From: Ferranicluibacter rubi
Lineage (GTDB): Bacteria; Pseudomonadota; Alphaproteobacteria; Rhizobiales; Rhizobiaceae
DNA: 64,000 bases
NCBI RefSeq assembly: GCF_011603255.1
Contig: NZ_JAANCM010000003.1
Location: forward strand, 62,001 to 126,000
Reading direction: 5' to 3'
Part shown: piece after piece, positions 34,314-42,370 of the stretch
How positions within the stretch are numbered: position 1 is the first letter of the stretch
How the letters are laid out: each line of letters starts with the position of its first letter
Position numbers and translations under genes: made by a program
The notes under the pieces: generated by a model
The model's database searches: none
What the model saw: the letters and a program-made list of their open reading frames with translations, nothing else
Told to the model about the DNA's origin: nothing

Positions 34314-35138
34314 ATGAGCATCCTCCTCACCATCGCGCATCGCCTGGCCATTCTCGCCTATGTCGTCTTCGCGCTGTTCCCGCTCTACTGGCTGCTCAAG
34401 GTCTCGGTGACGCCGAACGACCTGCTCTATAGCGAAGGCGTGCGCATGTGGCCGTCGCATGCGACGCTCGAGCATTACCGCTACGTCCTCGAAAACAGCG
34501 CTTTCCCGATCTTCTTCCGCAACAGCCTGATCGTCGCCGGTTCGACGGCGCTGGCCGTCACGCTGATCTCGTCGCTCTCGGGCTATGCGCTCTCCCGCTT
34601 CGTCTTCCGGGGCAAATATGCCGTCGTGGCGCTGATGCTGATTACACAGATGTTTCCGCTGGTCATGCTGGTCGCGCCGATCTTCAAGATGCTCTCGCCG
34701 CTTGGGCTTACCAACAGCCTCACGGGCCTCATCATCGTCTACACCGCCTTTAACGTGCCGTTTGCGACCTTCCTCATGCAATCCTTCTTCGATGGCATTC
34801 CGAGGGATCTGGAGGATGCGGCGATGATCGACGGGGCAAGCCGGTTCACCGCCTTCCGCCAGATCATCCTGCCGCTGACACTGCCCGGCATTGCCGCCAC
34901 ACTCGGCTTCGTCTTCACGGCCGCATGGAGCGAGCTGCTGTTCGCGCTCATGCTGATCTCGGGCAACGACAGCGCGACATTCCCGGTCGGGCTTCTCACC
35001 TTCGTGTCGAAATTCTCCGTCGATTTCGGGCAGATGATGGCCGCGGGCGTCATGGCGCTGGTGCCGGCCTGCCTCTTCTTCCTCCTGATCCAGCGGTATC
35101 TCGTGCAGGGCCTGACGGCCGGCGCGGTGAAAGGGTAA
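34314..35138 (+). CDS. CUT1 ABC transporter, permease (MalG type)
   Basis: A 274-residue permease. First helix at about 8-30 (LAILAYVVFALFPLYWLL), EAA loop EDAAMIDGASRFTAF, and MalG-like tail (YLVQGLTAGAVKG). The ATG at 34314 follows GAAGGA. Tight spacing to both neighbours indicates cotranscription with the ATPase that follows. Confidence 0.87.
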   Translation: MSILLTIAHRLAILAYVVFALFPLYWLLKVSVTPNDLLYSEGVRMWPSHATLEHYRYVLENSAFPIFFRNSLIVAGSTALAVTLISSLSGYALSRFVFRGKYAVVALMLITQMFPLVMLVAPIFKMLSPLGLTNSLTGLIIVYTAFNVPFATFLMQSFFDGIPRDLEDAAMIDGASRFTAFRQIILPLTLPGIAATLGFVFTAAWSELLFALMLISGNDSATFPVGLLTFVSKFSVDFGQMMAAGVMALVPACLFFLLIQRYLVQGLTAGAVKG

Positions 35139-35141
35139 TCC

Positions 35142-36257
35142 ATGGCCTCTATCGAAATGCGCGATATCGTCAAGACCTATGGAGACCACCCGGTGCTCCA
35201 CGGCGTCGATCTGTCGATACAGGATGGCGAGTTCATCGTTCTCGTCGGCCCTTCCGGCTGCGGCAAGTCCACTCTGCTGCGGATGATCGCGGGGCTGGAA
35301 TCGATCTCGTCCGGAACGATGTCGATCGACGGGCGCGAGGTCAACGATCTCAAACCCAAGGACCGCGACATCGCCATGGTGTTTCAGTCCTATGCGCTCT
35401 ATCCGCACATGACGGTCGCCGACAATATGAGCTACAGCCTGCGCCTGCGCCGCACGCCGAAGGAGAAGATCGCCGCCGCCGTTGCCGCCGCGTCGGCCAA
35501 GCTCGGCCTCGATCCCTTCCTCGGCCGGCGCCCCAAGGCCCTCTCCGGTGGACAGCGGCAGCGCGTCGCCATGGGCCGCGCCATCGTCCGCCAGCCGAAG
35601 GCCTTCCTGTTCGACGAGCCGCTCTCCAATCTCGATGCACGCCTGCGCGAGCAGATGCGGGCCGAGATCAAGCGCATGCACGCCGAATTCGGCGCGACCT
35701 CCGTCTACGTTACCCACGACCAGATCGAGGCAATGACGCTCGCATCGCGCATCGTCGCGATGAATGCCGGTTCGGTGCAGCAGATCGGGGCGCCGCTCGA
35801 GCTCTACGACCGGCCTGCCAATCTCTTCGTCGCCGGCTTCATCGGCTCGCCGGGCATGAACATGCTGGAAGGCACGATGATTTCCGACAACGGGACGAGC
35901 CTTGTACAGCTCACCAACGGAACGACGATCTTGCTGGGGCAGGCGGTGGATCTGGCCGAGGGAACATCCGTCACGCTCGGCATCCGTCCCGAGCATGTCG
36001 CCATTCGTCCAGTGACCGGTGGCGTTGCGGCGTCCGTCGAACTGATCGAGCCGACCGGGCTCGGTATCATTCTGCACCTTACGGTGCATGGGCTGCCGTT
36101 CAAAATCTTCACCAGCGACCGGGCGCTTCTGGCACCGGGCACCGACCTGACGGTCGGCTTTCCCGCGGAGCGCTTGCATCTGTTCGGCCCGGATGGTCAG
36201 CGGATTGCGCTCGGCACGCTGGAAGGCAGCGGGGTCTCGTCGCTGACAGCGTCGTGA
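35142..36257 (+). CDS. CUT1 ABC transporter, ATP-binding protein (UgpC/MalK type)
   Basis: A 371-residue ATPase with Walker A GPSGCGKST, VFQSYALYPHM Q-loop, LSGGQRQRVA signature, FLFDEPLSNLD Walker B, THDQIEAMTLA H-loop, and a C-terminal TOBE regulatory domain (GIRPEHVAI). Completes the importer begun at 31930. It is paralogous to lacK; ATPases of this type can sometimes serve more than one importer, so cross-talk is possible. Confidence 0.88.
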   Translation: MASIEMRDIVKTYGDHPVLHGVDLSIQDGEFIVLVGPSGCGKSTLLRMIAGLESISSGTMSIDGREVNDLKPKDRDIAMVFQSYALYPHMTVADNMSYSLRLRRTPKEKIAAAVAAASAKLGLDPFLGRRPKALSGGQRQRVAMGRAIVRQPKAFLFDEPLSNLDARLREQMRAEIKRMHAEFGATSVYVTHDQIEAMTLASRIVAMNAGSVQQIGAPLELYDRPANLFVAGFIGSPGMNMLEGTMISDNGTSLVQLTNGTTILLGQAVDLAEGTSVTLGIRPEHVAIRPVTGGVAASVELIEPTGLGIILHLTVHGLPFKIFTSDRALLAPGTDLTVGFPAERLHLFGPDGQRIALGTLEGSGVSSLTAS

Positions 36258-36365
36258 TCGTCGAGCGACATCTTTAGGGGAACCTATCGAGTGGTTTGCG
36301 CCTTCTCCGGGCTGCAGGCTGCGCCGATCGTGGTCTGCGTCATCATCCTATAAGACGGAGTCACC

Positions 36366-36746
36366 ATGACAAAGCGCAATACCCGCATCGCAACCATGAC
36401 CCTTGTTCTTCTCGCTGGCGCTGGAGCGTCCTTCGCGCAGGCCCCGGCCACGGCATTGGTCGACGTGTCGGGAAAGACGATGGTTCCGGGCTTCAACGTT
36501 ACGGCAGACGATCTGGAAAGCATGAACGTCTACAATGCGGCCGGCCAGAAGATTGGCGAGATCGAGGACGTCGTGGGCAGCGACAAGATGACCCCGACCG
36601 GCGTGGCCATCGATTTCGAACGCAGCGCCAATCTTGGCCGCGAGCATCGTGTGGTCGCGCTCGACAAGGTCAAGCAGAATGGTCTGCGTCTGGTCGTCGA
36701 TATCGATTCCGCCGCTGCGGCACAGCTGCCAGTATACAACGATTGA
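36366..36746 (+). CDS. Exported PRC-barrel domain protein
   Basis: A 126-residue protein with a signal peptide (1-24, MTLVLLAGAGASFAQA) and one PRC-barrel domain (about 48-120: DLESMNVYNAAGQKIGEIED, then HRVVALDKVKQNGLRL). PRC barrels are small beta barrels found in photosynthetic reaction centres, RimM and many exported stress proteins of rhizobia. Function here unknown; the protein should be periplasmic. Monocistronic, with its own terminator. Confidence 0.8.
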   Translation: MTKRNTRIATMTLVLLAGAGASFAQAPATALVDVSGKTMVPGFNVTADDLESMNVYNAAGQKIGEIEDVVGSDKMTPTGVAIDFERSANLGREHRVVALDKVKQNGLRLVVDIDSAAAAQLPVYND

Positions 36747-36791
36747 TCCGAACGAACGCCGGCGACCGTCGGCTTGCGCTTTGGAGATCGG

Positions 36792-36819
36792 AAACCGGCC
36801 CCTTCTCAGGGCCGGTTTT
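36792..36819 (+). terminator. Intrinsic terminator of the PRC-barrel gene
   Basis: Ten-bp stem AAACCGGCCC / GGGCCGGTTT with a 7-nt loop and a T-run that overlaps the stem end (TTTT at 36816-36819). Confidence 0.8.
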
Positions 36820-36889
36820 GCTTTGAGCAGGGCTCGACATCGTCGTGCACTCCCTATCGTCCAAGGCGCCGCACGTAACACGATGTCTT

Positions 36890-37588
36890 TCAGCTACGCT
36901 CGATGGCTTTCGCGGCCGCATCGAGCGCCGAGGCGATCGCCTCGATGGTCTCGGCATCGACCGTTTCCTGCTTCAGTCGGAGGCGCAGCGCGAATTTGAC
37001 ATTCTCCATGGCGCGCAGAACAGGCGGTGGAATGTGTCCACGGGCCGAGGGCGAGAGCCGGGCGAGCAGAATATCCGCCATCTCACGGTTTTCCATCAGG
37101 AACGTCTGTCCTTCCGCAGTGATGCGATAGAGCTTCCGGCCTTTTTCTTCCGGCTCGATCACCGCATAGCCCATGTCGTCGAGCCAGGCGAGGGTGGGGT
37201 AAGCGACGCCCGGGCTGGGGACGTAGTTGCCGCCCGACCTCTCCTCGACGGCCTTGATCAGCTCGTAGCCATGGCTCGGACGGTCCGCGATCATTGCAAG
37301 AAGAAGCAGGCGAAATTCACCGTAGTCAAACAGGCGATGCCGCCCGCCGCGCCGCTCTCCCTCATGTCCACCATGCCGGCCGTGCCGTTCGCCGTGGTCA
37401 CCATGCTCCCCGCGGGGTCCGCCACGGTGTCCATGGCCGTGTCGCTCGTGCTTTCCGTGATGGGCATGCTTTCCCTCATGGGAATGCTCGGCGGGAGATT
37501 CGGCTGCGGGGTCGCGAATTTCCGTCCGAGGCTCCGGGGAAAGTATGCCGGCTGTTTCAGGTGAGGATGTCTGTTGATTATTTGTCAT
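36890..37588 (-). CDS. yqjI: PadR-family metal-responsive repressor, His-rich (YqjI/NfeR-like)
   Basis: A 232-residue regulator. Residues about 35-86 hold some 15 histidines interspersed with Gly, Glu and Arg, a metal-binding tail. The PadR winged helix follows (about 86-165: FRLLLLAMIADRPSHGYELI, then GVAYPTLAWLDDMGYAV), then a C-terminal dimerisation helix. E. coli YqjI (NfeR) has the same His-rich N-terminus, senses nickel, and represses the divergent yqjH ferric reductase gene; the neighbour here is exactly such a gene. A palindrome overlaps this gene's own start codon, so autorepression is likely. No Shine-Dalgarno sequence precedes the ATG, because the operator occupies that space. Confidence 0.85.
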   Translation of the reverse strand: MTNNQQTSSPETAGILSPEPRTEIRDPAAESPAEHSHEGKHAHHGKHERHGHGHRGGPRGEHGDHGERHGRHGGHEGERRGGRHRLFDYGEFRLLLLAMIADRPSHGYELIKAVEERSGGNYVPSPGVAYPTLAWLDDMGYAVIEPEEKGRKLYRITAEGQTFLMENREMADILLARLSPSARGHIPPPVLRAMENVKFALRLRLKQETVDAETIEAIASALDAAAKAIERS

Positions 37589-37609
37589 ATCGTGGATATA
37601 TCACGATAT
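37587..37609. promoter_or_regulatory. Candidate PadR operator between yqjI and yqjH
   Basis: ATATCGTG-N7-CACGATAT, perfect 8-bp arms around an AT-rich centre, overlapping the yqjI start codon and lying 87 bp upstream of the divergent yqjH start. AT-rich dyads of this kind are bound by PadR/YqjI proteins. Confidence 0.65.
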
Positions 37610-37695
37610 ATCGGAATGTCAAACAGGTGCCCAACGGGTGGGTGCTCCGACAGACCGAACCCTCGTCTCCGTGTCTTCTGAAAGGACGCCCGACC

Positions 37696-38463
37696 ATGAC
37701 ATATTCAACGGTCACATCTGCCGAGCCGCCGCCGCACATCGAGCGCGTCCGCCACGTGCTCACCCGCCGAAAGCTCACGGTTTCCGCCATCGAATACGTG
37801 ACGCCCGCCATGTTGCGGATCACCCTTGGTGGTGAAGACCTTGCCGGCTTCACGAGCCTGTCTCCCGACGACCATGTGAAGATCCTGCTGCCATCGACCG
37901 CCGGCGAGGAGGAGCGTCGCGACTACACGCCGCGTCATTATGATGCCGAAACCGGCAGCCTCGTCATCGACTTCGCTGTCCATGACGCAGGCCCGGCAAC
38001 GCAGTGGGCTGTGAACGCGAAGATCGGTGACGAACTGCAGATTGGCGGCCCCCGCGGTTCGGCCGTTGTCTCTCCGGAGGTGAAGCGGTGGTTGCTTATC
38101 GGCGACGAGACGGCCCTGCCGGCGATCGGCCGCCGGATCGAGGAAGCTGGGTCTGAGCATGTCATGACGAGTCTCGTGGCGGTTGCCGGTCCTGAGGAAA
38201 GGCAGCTGTTCGAAACGAAAGCATCGCTGAATGCGCTCTGGGCCTATCGCTCCCTGGCGTCGGCGAACGACGCAACTCCACTTCTCGACCTTCTGAAGAC
38301 CGTCACGATCGAACCGGGAACCTTCGTCTGGATCGCGGCGGAAGCCTCCGTCACCCGCGCCCTGCGCGCCGAGGTCGAACGGCGCGGCCTGCCGCAGGGC
38401 TGGCTGAAAGCGGCCGGCTACTGGGTCATGGGGAAGGCGGATGCCCATGAGAAGTTCGAATAA
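37696..38463 (+). CDS. yqjH: Siderophore-interacting ferric reductase (YqjH/NfeF-like)
   Basis: A 255-residue SIP-type flavoprotein that reduces ferric chelates so iron is released in the cytoplasm. FAD-binding barrel (about 20-135) with the RxYTxR-type motif DYTPRHYD (Tyr77-Arg80) and the HDAGPATQWA segment; C-terminal NAD(P)H-binding SIP domain (about 140-250) with WLLIGDETALPAIGR and a closing GYWVMGK. The ATG at 37696 follows AAAGGA. In E. coli the homologue is repressed by the nickel sensor YqjI, linking nickel excess with iron release; the same pair is divergent here. Confidence 0.86.
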   Translation: MTYSTVTSAEPPPHIERVRHVLTRRKLTVSAIEYVTPAMLRITLGGEDLAGFTSLSPDDHVKILLPSTAGEEERRDYTPRHYDAETGSLVIDFAVHDAGPATQWAVNAKIGDELQIGGPRGSAVVSPEVKRWLLIGDETALPAIGRRIEEAGSEHVMTSLVAVAGPEERQLFETKASLNALWAYRSLASANDATPLLDLLKTVTIEPGTFVWIAAEASVTRALRAEVERRGLPQGWLKAAGYWVMGKADAHEKFE

Positions 38464-38486
38464 AAAAGCTTGAGTAACATAAATGA

Positions 38487-38517
38487 AAACAGGCCCGACG
38501 GAAGGCCGGACCTGTTT
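38487..38517. terminator. Bidirectional hairpin between yqjH and the small membrane gene
   Basis: AAACAGG (38487-38493) pairs with CCTGTTT (38511-38517) and extends inward through CCG/CGG after a one-base mismatch. Lies between the convergent yqjH and the 55-residue membrane protein gene. Confidence 0.6.
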
Positions 38518-38539
38518 AGTCTCATCGATCACACGTCGC

Positions 38540-38707
38540 CTAGAAAACGGCGAGATACTTCAGCAGCGAGATAATGCCGATGATGATAACGATGATCTGG
38601 ACGATCTGCTTCGCACGGCCATCGATCGGCAGACGTGCGACAAGATAGAGAACCAGAACAACGACGAGAAACGTGATCAGGATGCTGATCAGTGCAGAAC
38701 TTCCCAT
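38540..38707 (-). CDS. Small hydrophobic membrane protein (Thivi_2564-like)
   Basis: A 55-residue protein. It begins MGSSALISILITFLVVVLV, giving one membrane helix (about 5-24), a short positively charged loop (ARLPIDGRAKQ), and a second helix (about 35-48, VQIIVIIIGIISLL), ending KYLAVF. TAAGGAG lies nine bases before the ATG, and codon use is normal for the region, so translation is well supported despite its size. Such two-helix peptides are widespread in proteobacteria and unassigned. It is monocistronic, convergent with yqjH. Confidence 0.75.
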   Translation of the reverse strand: MGSSALISILITFLVVVLVLYLVARLPIDGRAKQIVQIIVIIIGIISLLKYLAVF

Positions 38708-38846
38708 AACCCCAACTCCTTACATTCAAGGCCTCCGGAAATGCCTCCAGGACGCTAGAAAGTGAGATATGGCGGTTCCCTGTGAAGGGAAGGGCGTATC
38801 CGTCTGAAATTGATGGAAACTTGACGATGGCCATCGACAGGCTTGC

Positions 38847-39053
38847 TCAGTCGCCGATCAGCCCGTCGAAGACTTCGAGCATCGCCTCGGAAATCGCAGT
38901 GCCCAGCGCTGCGGCGGTGGCGGCCAGAGCATCGTCGTTCATGTCGCGCGCGGCGATCGCGAAGGCGGCGCCCTCGCTGGTGACGATCTCCTGTGCGCGC
39001 TGGATCGCCCAGAGCGCAAAGTCGCTGCGGCTGCCGATTTCAGTGGTTTCCAC
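38847..39053 (-). CDS. Small hypothetical protein
   Basis: A 68-residue Ala-rich acidic protein that I do not recognise as a named family. It starts with GTG, preceded by CAGGAG at a good distance. Largely helical (FALWAIQRAQEIVTSEGAA, then ALAATAAALGTAISEAMLEV), with no membrane segment, Cys or obvious motif. It lies between the small membrane gene and the divergent exonuclease gene. Codon use and the ribosome binding site support it being real; function is unknown. Confidence 0.55.
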   Translation of the reverse strand: METTEIGSRSDFALWAIQRAQEIVTSEGAAFAIAARDMNDDALAATAAALGTAISEAMLEVFDGLIGD

Positions 39054-39147
39054 GGGCTTGCTCCTGACGTTGACCTGTCATCGGGTTATACTGATCTGAG
39101 CGAGTCCCGATAGACTCAAAGGACGAGACGGGCATAAGAGGCGGCCA

Positions 39148-40119
39148 ATGGCAGTGCAGTTCGATATGTTTGCGCATGAGGCGCGCGAGATGGCACGACC
39201 GGCGACACGACGCGCGCGGCCGGCGCTATTGCCGTCCGGCCCGGCAGCGGAAGCGAGCCTTGTCGAGCAATTGACCCGTACCGGACGCTACCGAATCCTG
39301 CGCAAGCTGGAGCCACGCGCGGTCACCACGAAGCCGCGGCCGGGCTTCCCGCTGCGCGGCGTCATTCTGGATACGGAAACGACCGGCCTTGATCATCGCC
39401 GCAACGAGATCATCGAGATCGGCGCCATTGCGTTCACGTATAATGCGAGCGGCGACATCGGGGACATCACCGGCGTCTTCGGTGGCTTGCGGCAGCCTCT
39501 GGCGCCTATTCCCTTGGAGATTACGCGTCTGACGGGGATCACGGACGAGATGGTCGAGGGGCAGCAGATCGACGTGGCGGCTCTGGAAGCCATGATGGCG
39601 CCCGCCGACCTTATCATCGCCCATAACGCAGCCTTCGACCGGCCTTTCTGCGAGACCTTCCACCCTGTTTTTGAACGCAAGGCATGGGCCTGCTCGAATG
39701 CGGAGATCGACTGGTCGGCACGCGGCTATGAGGGCACCAAGCTCGGTTATCTCATCGGTCAGGCCGGGTTCTTTCATGAGGGGCACCGGGCGGTGGACGA
39801 TTGCTTCGCGCTTCTCGAAGTGCTGAACCGTGCAGTCGATGGCGTTCCCACGGCCTTTGCCGAACTGCATGAGGCAAGCCAGGCCAGCCGCGTGCGCATC
39901 TATGCCGAGCACAGCCCTTTCGATATGAAGGACCACCTGAAGGCACGGGGCTATCGCTGGGCGGACGGCAGTGACGGTCGACCGAAATCCTGGTGGATCG
40001 AGATCGCCGAGGAGGCCGTGGACGAGGAACTGCGGTTCCTGCGCAGCGAGATCTACCGCTATCCCGAAGCCGATCCGCCCATGCGGCGGCTGACGGCCTT
40101 CGACCGTTTTCGCACCTGA
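39148..40119 (+). CDS. DnaQ-like DEDDh 3'-5' exonuclease
   Basis: A 323-residue exonuclease of the DNA polymerase III epsilon-like family. Exo I ILDTETTGLD (catalytic Asp75, Glu77), Exo II IIAHNAAFDRPF, Exo III GHRAVDDCFALLE; the His in Exo III places it in the DEDDh group. An Arg-rich N-terminal region of about 65 residues and a C-terminal extension of about 95 residues (with KARGYRWADGSDGRPKSWW) are seen in rhizobial stand-alone exonucleases rather than in the replicative DnaQ. Likely a repair or RNA/DNA trimming enzyme. Monocistronic; sRNA copy 2 follows it. Confidence 0.85.
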   Translation: MAVQFDMFAHEAREMARPATRRARPALLPSGPAAEASLVEQLTRTGRYRILRKLEPRAVTTKPRPGFPLRGVILDTETTGLDHRRNEIIEIGAIAFTYNASGDIGDITGVFGGLRQPLAPIPLEITRLTGITDEMVEGQQIDVAALEAMMAPADLIIAHNAAFDRPFCETFHPVFERKAWACSNAEIDWSARGYEGTKLGYLIGQAGFFHEGHRAVDDCFALLEVLNRAVDGVPTAFAELHEASQASRVRIYAEHSPFDMKDHLKARGYRWADGSDGRPKSWWIEIAEEAVDEELRFLRSEIYRYPEADPPMRRLTAFDRFRT

Positions 40120-40154
40120 TCTTGAGGATCCTCTTTGCGAGTCCTGCTTCTACC

Positions 40155-40208
40155 GCATGGCTGCACTGCAAAGACGTCTCTGGGAGATGTCGCCAAAATC
40201 CGTATACT
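40155..40208 (+). promoter_or_regulatory. Promoter region of sRNA copy 2 with conserved 17-bp element
   Basis: GCATGGCTGCACTGCAA at 40155-40171, one mismatch to the element at 25393-25409, again about 46 bp before the first helix. The -10-like TATACT is at 40203-40208. Confidence 0.55.
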
Positions 40209-40216
40209 CAGATCCG

Positions 40217-40373
40217 ACGAAGCGATGCACCTCCTCCCGCAAAGCTTCGTTCCGCAGACGCTCCACTCCTCCTCCCAGGGACGTCTGTTCGAACATCGGC
40301 ACTCCTCCTCCCAGCCCATGTTCGGTTTTTTCGGAAAGCCTGCCGCACCTCCTCCCGCGGCAGGCTTTTCCGT
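40217..40373 (+). ncRNA. Anti-Shine-Dalgarno sRNA, four CCUCCUCCC hairpins (alpha-r14/NfeR1/'cuckoo'-like), copy 2
   Basis: Paralogue of the RNA at 25456. CCUCCUCCC loops at 40230-40238, 40268-40276, 40304-40312 and 40348-40356. Stems: ACGAAGC/GCTTCGT, CAGACG/CGTCTG (40255-40260 with 40282-40287), GAACAT/ATGTTC (40291-40296 with 40318-40323), and the terminator GCCTGCCGC/GCGGCAGGC with a T-run (40338-40346 with 40357-40365). The first loop region and the terminal hairpin are essentially identical to copy 1, while the two middle stems differ in sequence but keep pairing, so structure is under selection. Probably binds ribosome binding sites of many mRNAs. The region from here to dctM (40374-40521) contains only the dctM terminator. 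Confidence 0.8.
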
Positions 40374-40463
40374 TTCTGGAGGTTTTCGCCTTTGTTGCTT
40401 GAGTATGGTCGTTTCGGTCACCGGTTCTGGCGTCCATCACCTTTCCGCGCGTTCGGCGCATGC

Positions 40464-40493
40464 GAAAATGCCCTGCATCGCGAAATGCAGGGC
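40464..40493 (-). terminator. Intrinsic terminator of the TRAP/uronate operon
   Basis: Nine-bp stem GCCCTGCAT / ATGCAGGGC (40470-40478 with 40485-40493), followed on the minus strand by TTTTCG; 29 bp after the dctM stop. Confidence 0.75.
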
Positions 40494-40521
40494 GCGGGAA
40501 TAGGTGGCGATACGTGCGCCC

Positions 40522-41802
40522 CTATCGGAACACAGCCGGGAGCCAGAGGGAGAGCGCGGGAATGTAAGTGACAAGCAACAACACCGCGATGCTTGCACCG
40601 AAGAATGGCCAGATCGTCTTCATGGCCTCCCGGATGGAAATGCCGCCCACCGCGCAACCGACGAAGAGGACCGTGCCCACCGGCGGCGTGTTCAGCCCGA
40701 TGCCGGCATTGAGGATCATCACCACGCCGAAATGGACGGGATCGACGCCGAATGCCTTGACGACGGGCAGGAGAACCGGTGTCGCGATGATCACCATCGG
40801 CGCCATGTCCATGAAGGTACCGAGCAGCAGCAGGATGATGTTGATGACCAGGAGAACGATAATCGGATTGTCGGAGATGGCGCTGATCGCCGCGATCATC
40901 AGGGTCTGGACCTGCAGGAAGGCCATCAGCCAGCCGAACGCGGCCGCCGTGCCGATGACGAGCAGCACCATGGATGTGGTGCGGGCCGCCCCGAGCACCG
41001 CCTCGACGAAACCGGACCAGTCGAGTTCGCGATAGACGAGGGTGGCGACGAGGAAGGCATAGAGCACGGCGATGCAGGAGCTTTCCGTAGCCGTGAAGAT
41101 ACCCGAGCGCACGCCGCCGAAGATGATGCCGATCAGGAGCAGGCCGGGGAACGACGCCAGCAGGTAATAGCCGACCTTTGCGAAACCGGGGAAGGGTTCC
41201 GCGGGGTAGCCGCGCCTGCGGGCGACGATATAGGCCGTGATCATCAGGGCGCCGGCCAGCATGAAGCCGGGAACGATGCCGGCTGTGAAGAGATCGGCGA
41301 CCGAGACGTTGCCGCCCGCAGCGATCGAATAGAGGATCATGTTGTGCGATGGCGGGATCAGCAGCGCGATGATCGCGGCATTGACCGTGACGTTGACCGC
41401 ATAGCCGCGATCATAGCCGCGTGCCGCCATCTGCGGGATCATCAGTCCGCCGACGGCGGAGGCATCGGCAACGGCCGAGCCGGAAATGCCGCCGAAGAGG
41501 GTCGAGGCTACGATGTTGACCTGTCCGAGCCCGCCTTTGAGGTGACCGACGAGGCCCGCGGCAAAGCGGATCAGACGCGTAGCAATGCCGCCGCGCACCA
41601 TGAGGTCTCCCGCGAAAATGAAGAACGGGATCGCCATCATGGCAAAGACGTTCATGCCGGAATTCATCTGCTGGAACACGACGATCGGCGGCAGGCCCAT
41701 ATAGAGCACGGTGGCGACCGACGCGATGCCGAGGCAGAAGGCGATGGGCATGCCGATGAACATCAGCGTGGTGAACGTGCCGAAAAGGATGGTGTAAGCC
41801 AT
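40522..41802 (-). CDS. TRAP transporter, large permease subunit (DctM)
   Basis: A 426-residue DctM/SiaM large subunit with about 12 membrane segments, the transport pore of a TRAP system. Typical blocks: GMPIAFCLGIASV near the N-terminus, FGGISGSAVADASAVGGLMIP around residue 100, LLIPPSHNMILYS around 150, GLNTPPVGTVLFVGCAVGG near 365-385. Its start overlaps the dctQ stop (TAATG). Last gene of the operon headed by kdgD; the importer probably brings in galacturonate, glucuronate or aldaric acids, as in the Agrobacterium uronate cluster. Confidence 0.88.
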   Translation of the reverse strand: MAYTILFGTFTTLMFIGMPIAFCLGIASVATVLYMGLPPIVVFQQMNSGMNVFAMMAIPFFIFAGDLMVRGGIATRLIRFAAGLVGHLKGGLGQVNIVASTLFGGISGSAVADASAVGGLMIPQMAARGYDRGYAVNVTVNAAIIALLIPPSHNMILYSIAAGGNVSVADLFTAGIVPGFMLAGALMITAYIVARRRGYPAEPFPGFAKVGYYLLASFPGLLLIGIIFGGVRSGIFTATESSCIAVLYAFLVATLVYRELDWSGFVEAVLGAARTTSMVLLVIGTAAAFGWLMAFLQVQTLMIAAISAISDNPIIVLLVINIILLLLGTFMDMAPMVIIATPVLLPVVKAFGVDPVHFGVVMILNAGIGLNTPPVGTVLFVGCAVGGISIREAMKTIWPFFGASIAVLLLVTYIPALSLWLPAVFR

Positions 41803-42323
41803 TACGCAATCTCCGTCAGCACGACGACGTCGGTGACTTCCTGGCCGAGGGACACATCGACGAAGCGTTCTGCTGCAAACAGCGAGATCAGCACGCCACC
41901 GACGATCATGGGAATGAAATCCACCCCGCCCGGCCATCCGAGAACCGGAATGCGGGCGCTCCACGTGCCGGCAGCCAAGAGGACCGCATAATAGGCCATG
42001 GCGATGCCGAAGAGGGTGATGAGGCCAAGGCTGATCTGGTCCATCAGCTTCTGGACGGCGGGCGAGACCATGTGGTGCACCAGATCGAGGCCGAGATGCA
42101 CGCTCTCGCGAACGCCGACGGCGGCGCCCAAAAGAATGAACCAGGACATGAGATGCAGCGATAGCGGCTCCGACCAGCTGGGCGTGTCGTTCAGCACATA
42201 GCGGCCGAACACCTGCCAGCCGATGATCAGCGTCATCGCGACGATCCCAAGGCCGGCGAGGTAGAGCGCCGTCCGGTTGAGCGCGGCCAGAATCGGCCGC
42301 ACAGACGACATGAAATGCCGCAT
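41802..42323 (-). CDS. TRAP transporter, small permease subunit (DctQ)
   Basis: A 173-residue DctQ subunit with four membrane helices (first about 17-38, LYLAGLGIVAMTLIIGWQVF) and the family motif GRYVLNDTPSWSEPLSLHLM. The ATG at 42323 follows TGGGAGGA. Scaffolds the large DctM subunit, whose start codon it overlaps by one base. The intrinsic hairpin before it may lower its expression relative to dctP. Confidence 0.86.
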   Translation of the reverse strand: MRHFMSSVRPILAALNRTALYLAGLGIVAMTLIIGWQVFGRYVLNDTPSWSEPLSLHLMSWFILLGAAVGVRESVHLGLDLVHHMVSPAVQKLMDQISLGLITLFGIAMAYYAVLLAAGTWSARIPVLGWPGGVDFIPMIVGGVLISLFAAERFVDVSLGQEVTDVVVLTEIA

Positions 42324-42370
42324 TGCAGAGTCCTCCCAAAGAGCCGGTGGAATGCCCGCGCCGGCATATG

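Noticed and set aside
38740-38800. EcfG general-stress promoter (GGAAC...GTT) before the small membrane gene
   Set aside because: A GGAAC is present on the minus strand, but no GTT follows at the required 16-18 bp spacing. The same holds for the GGAAC before the LOV kinase near 54930.
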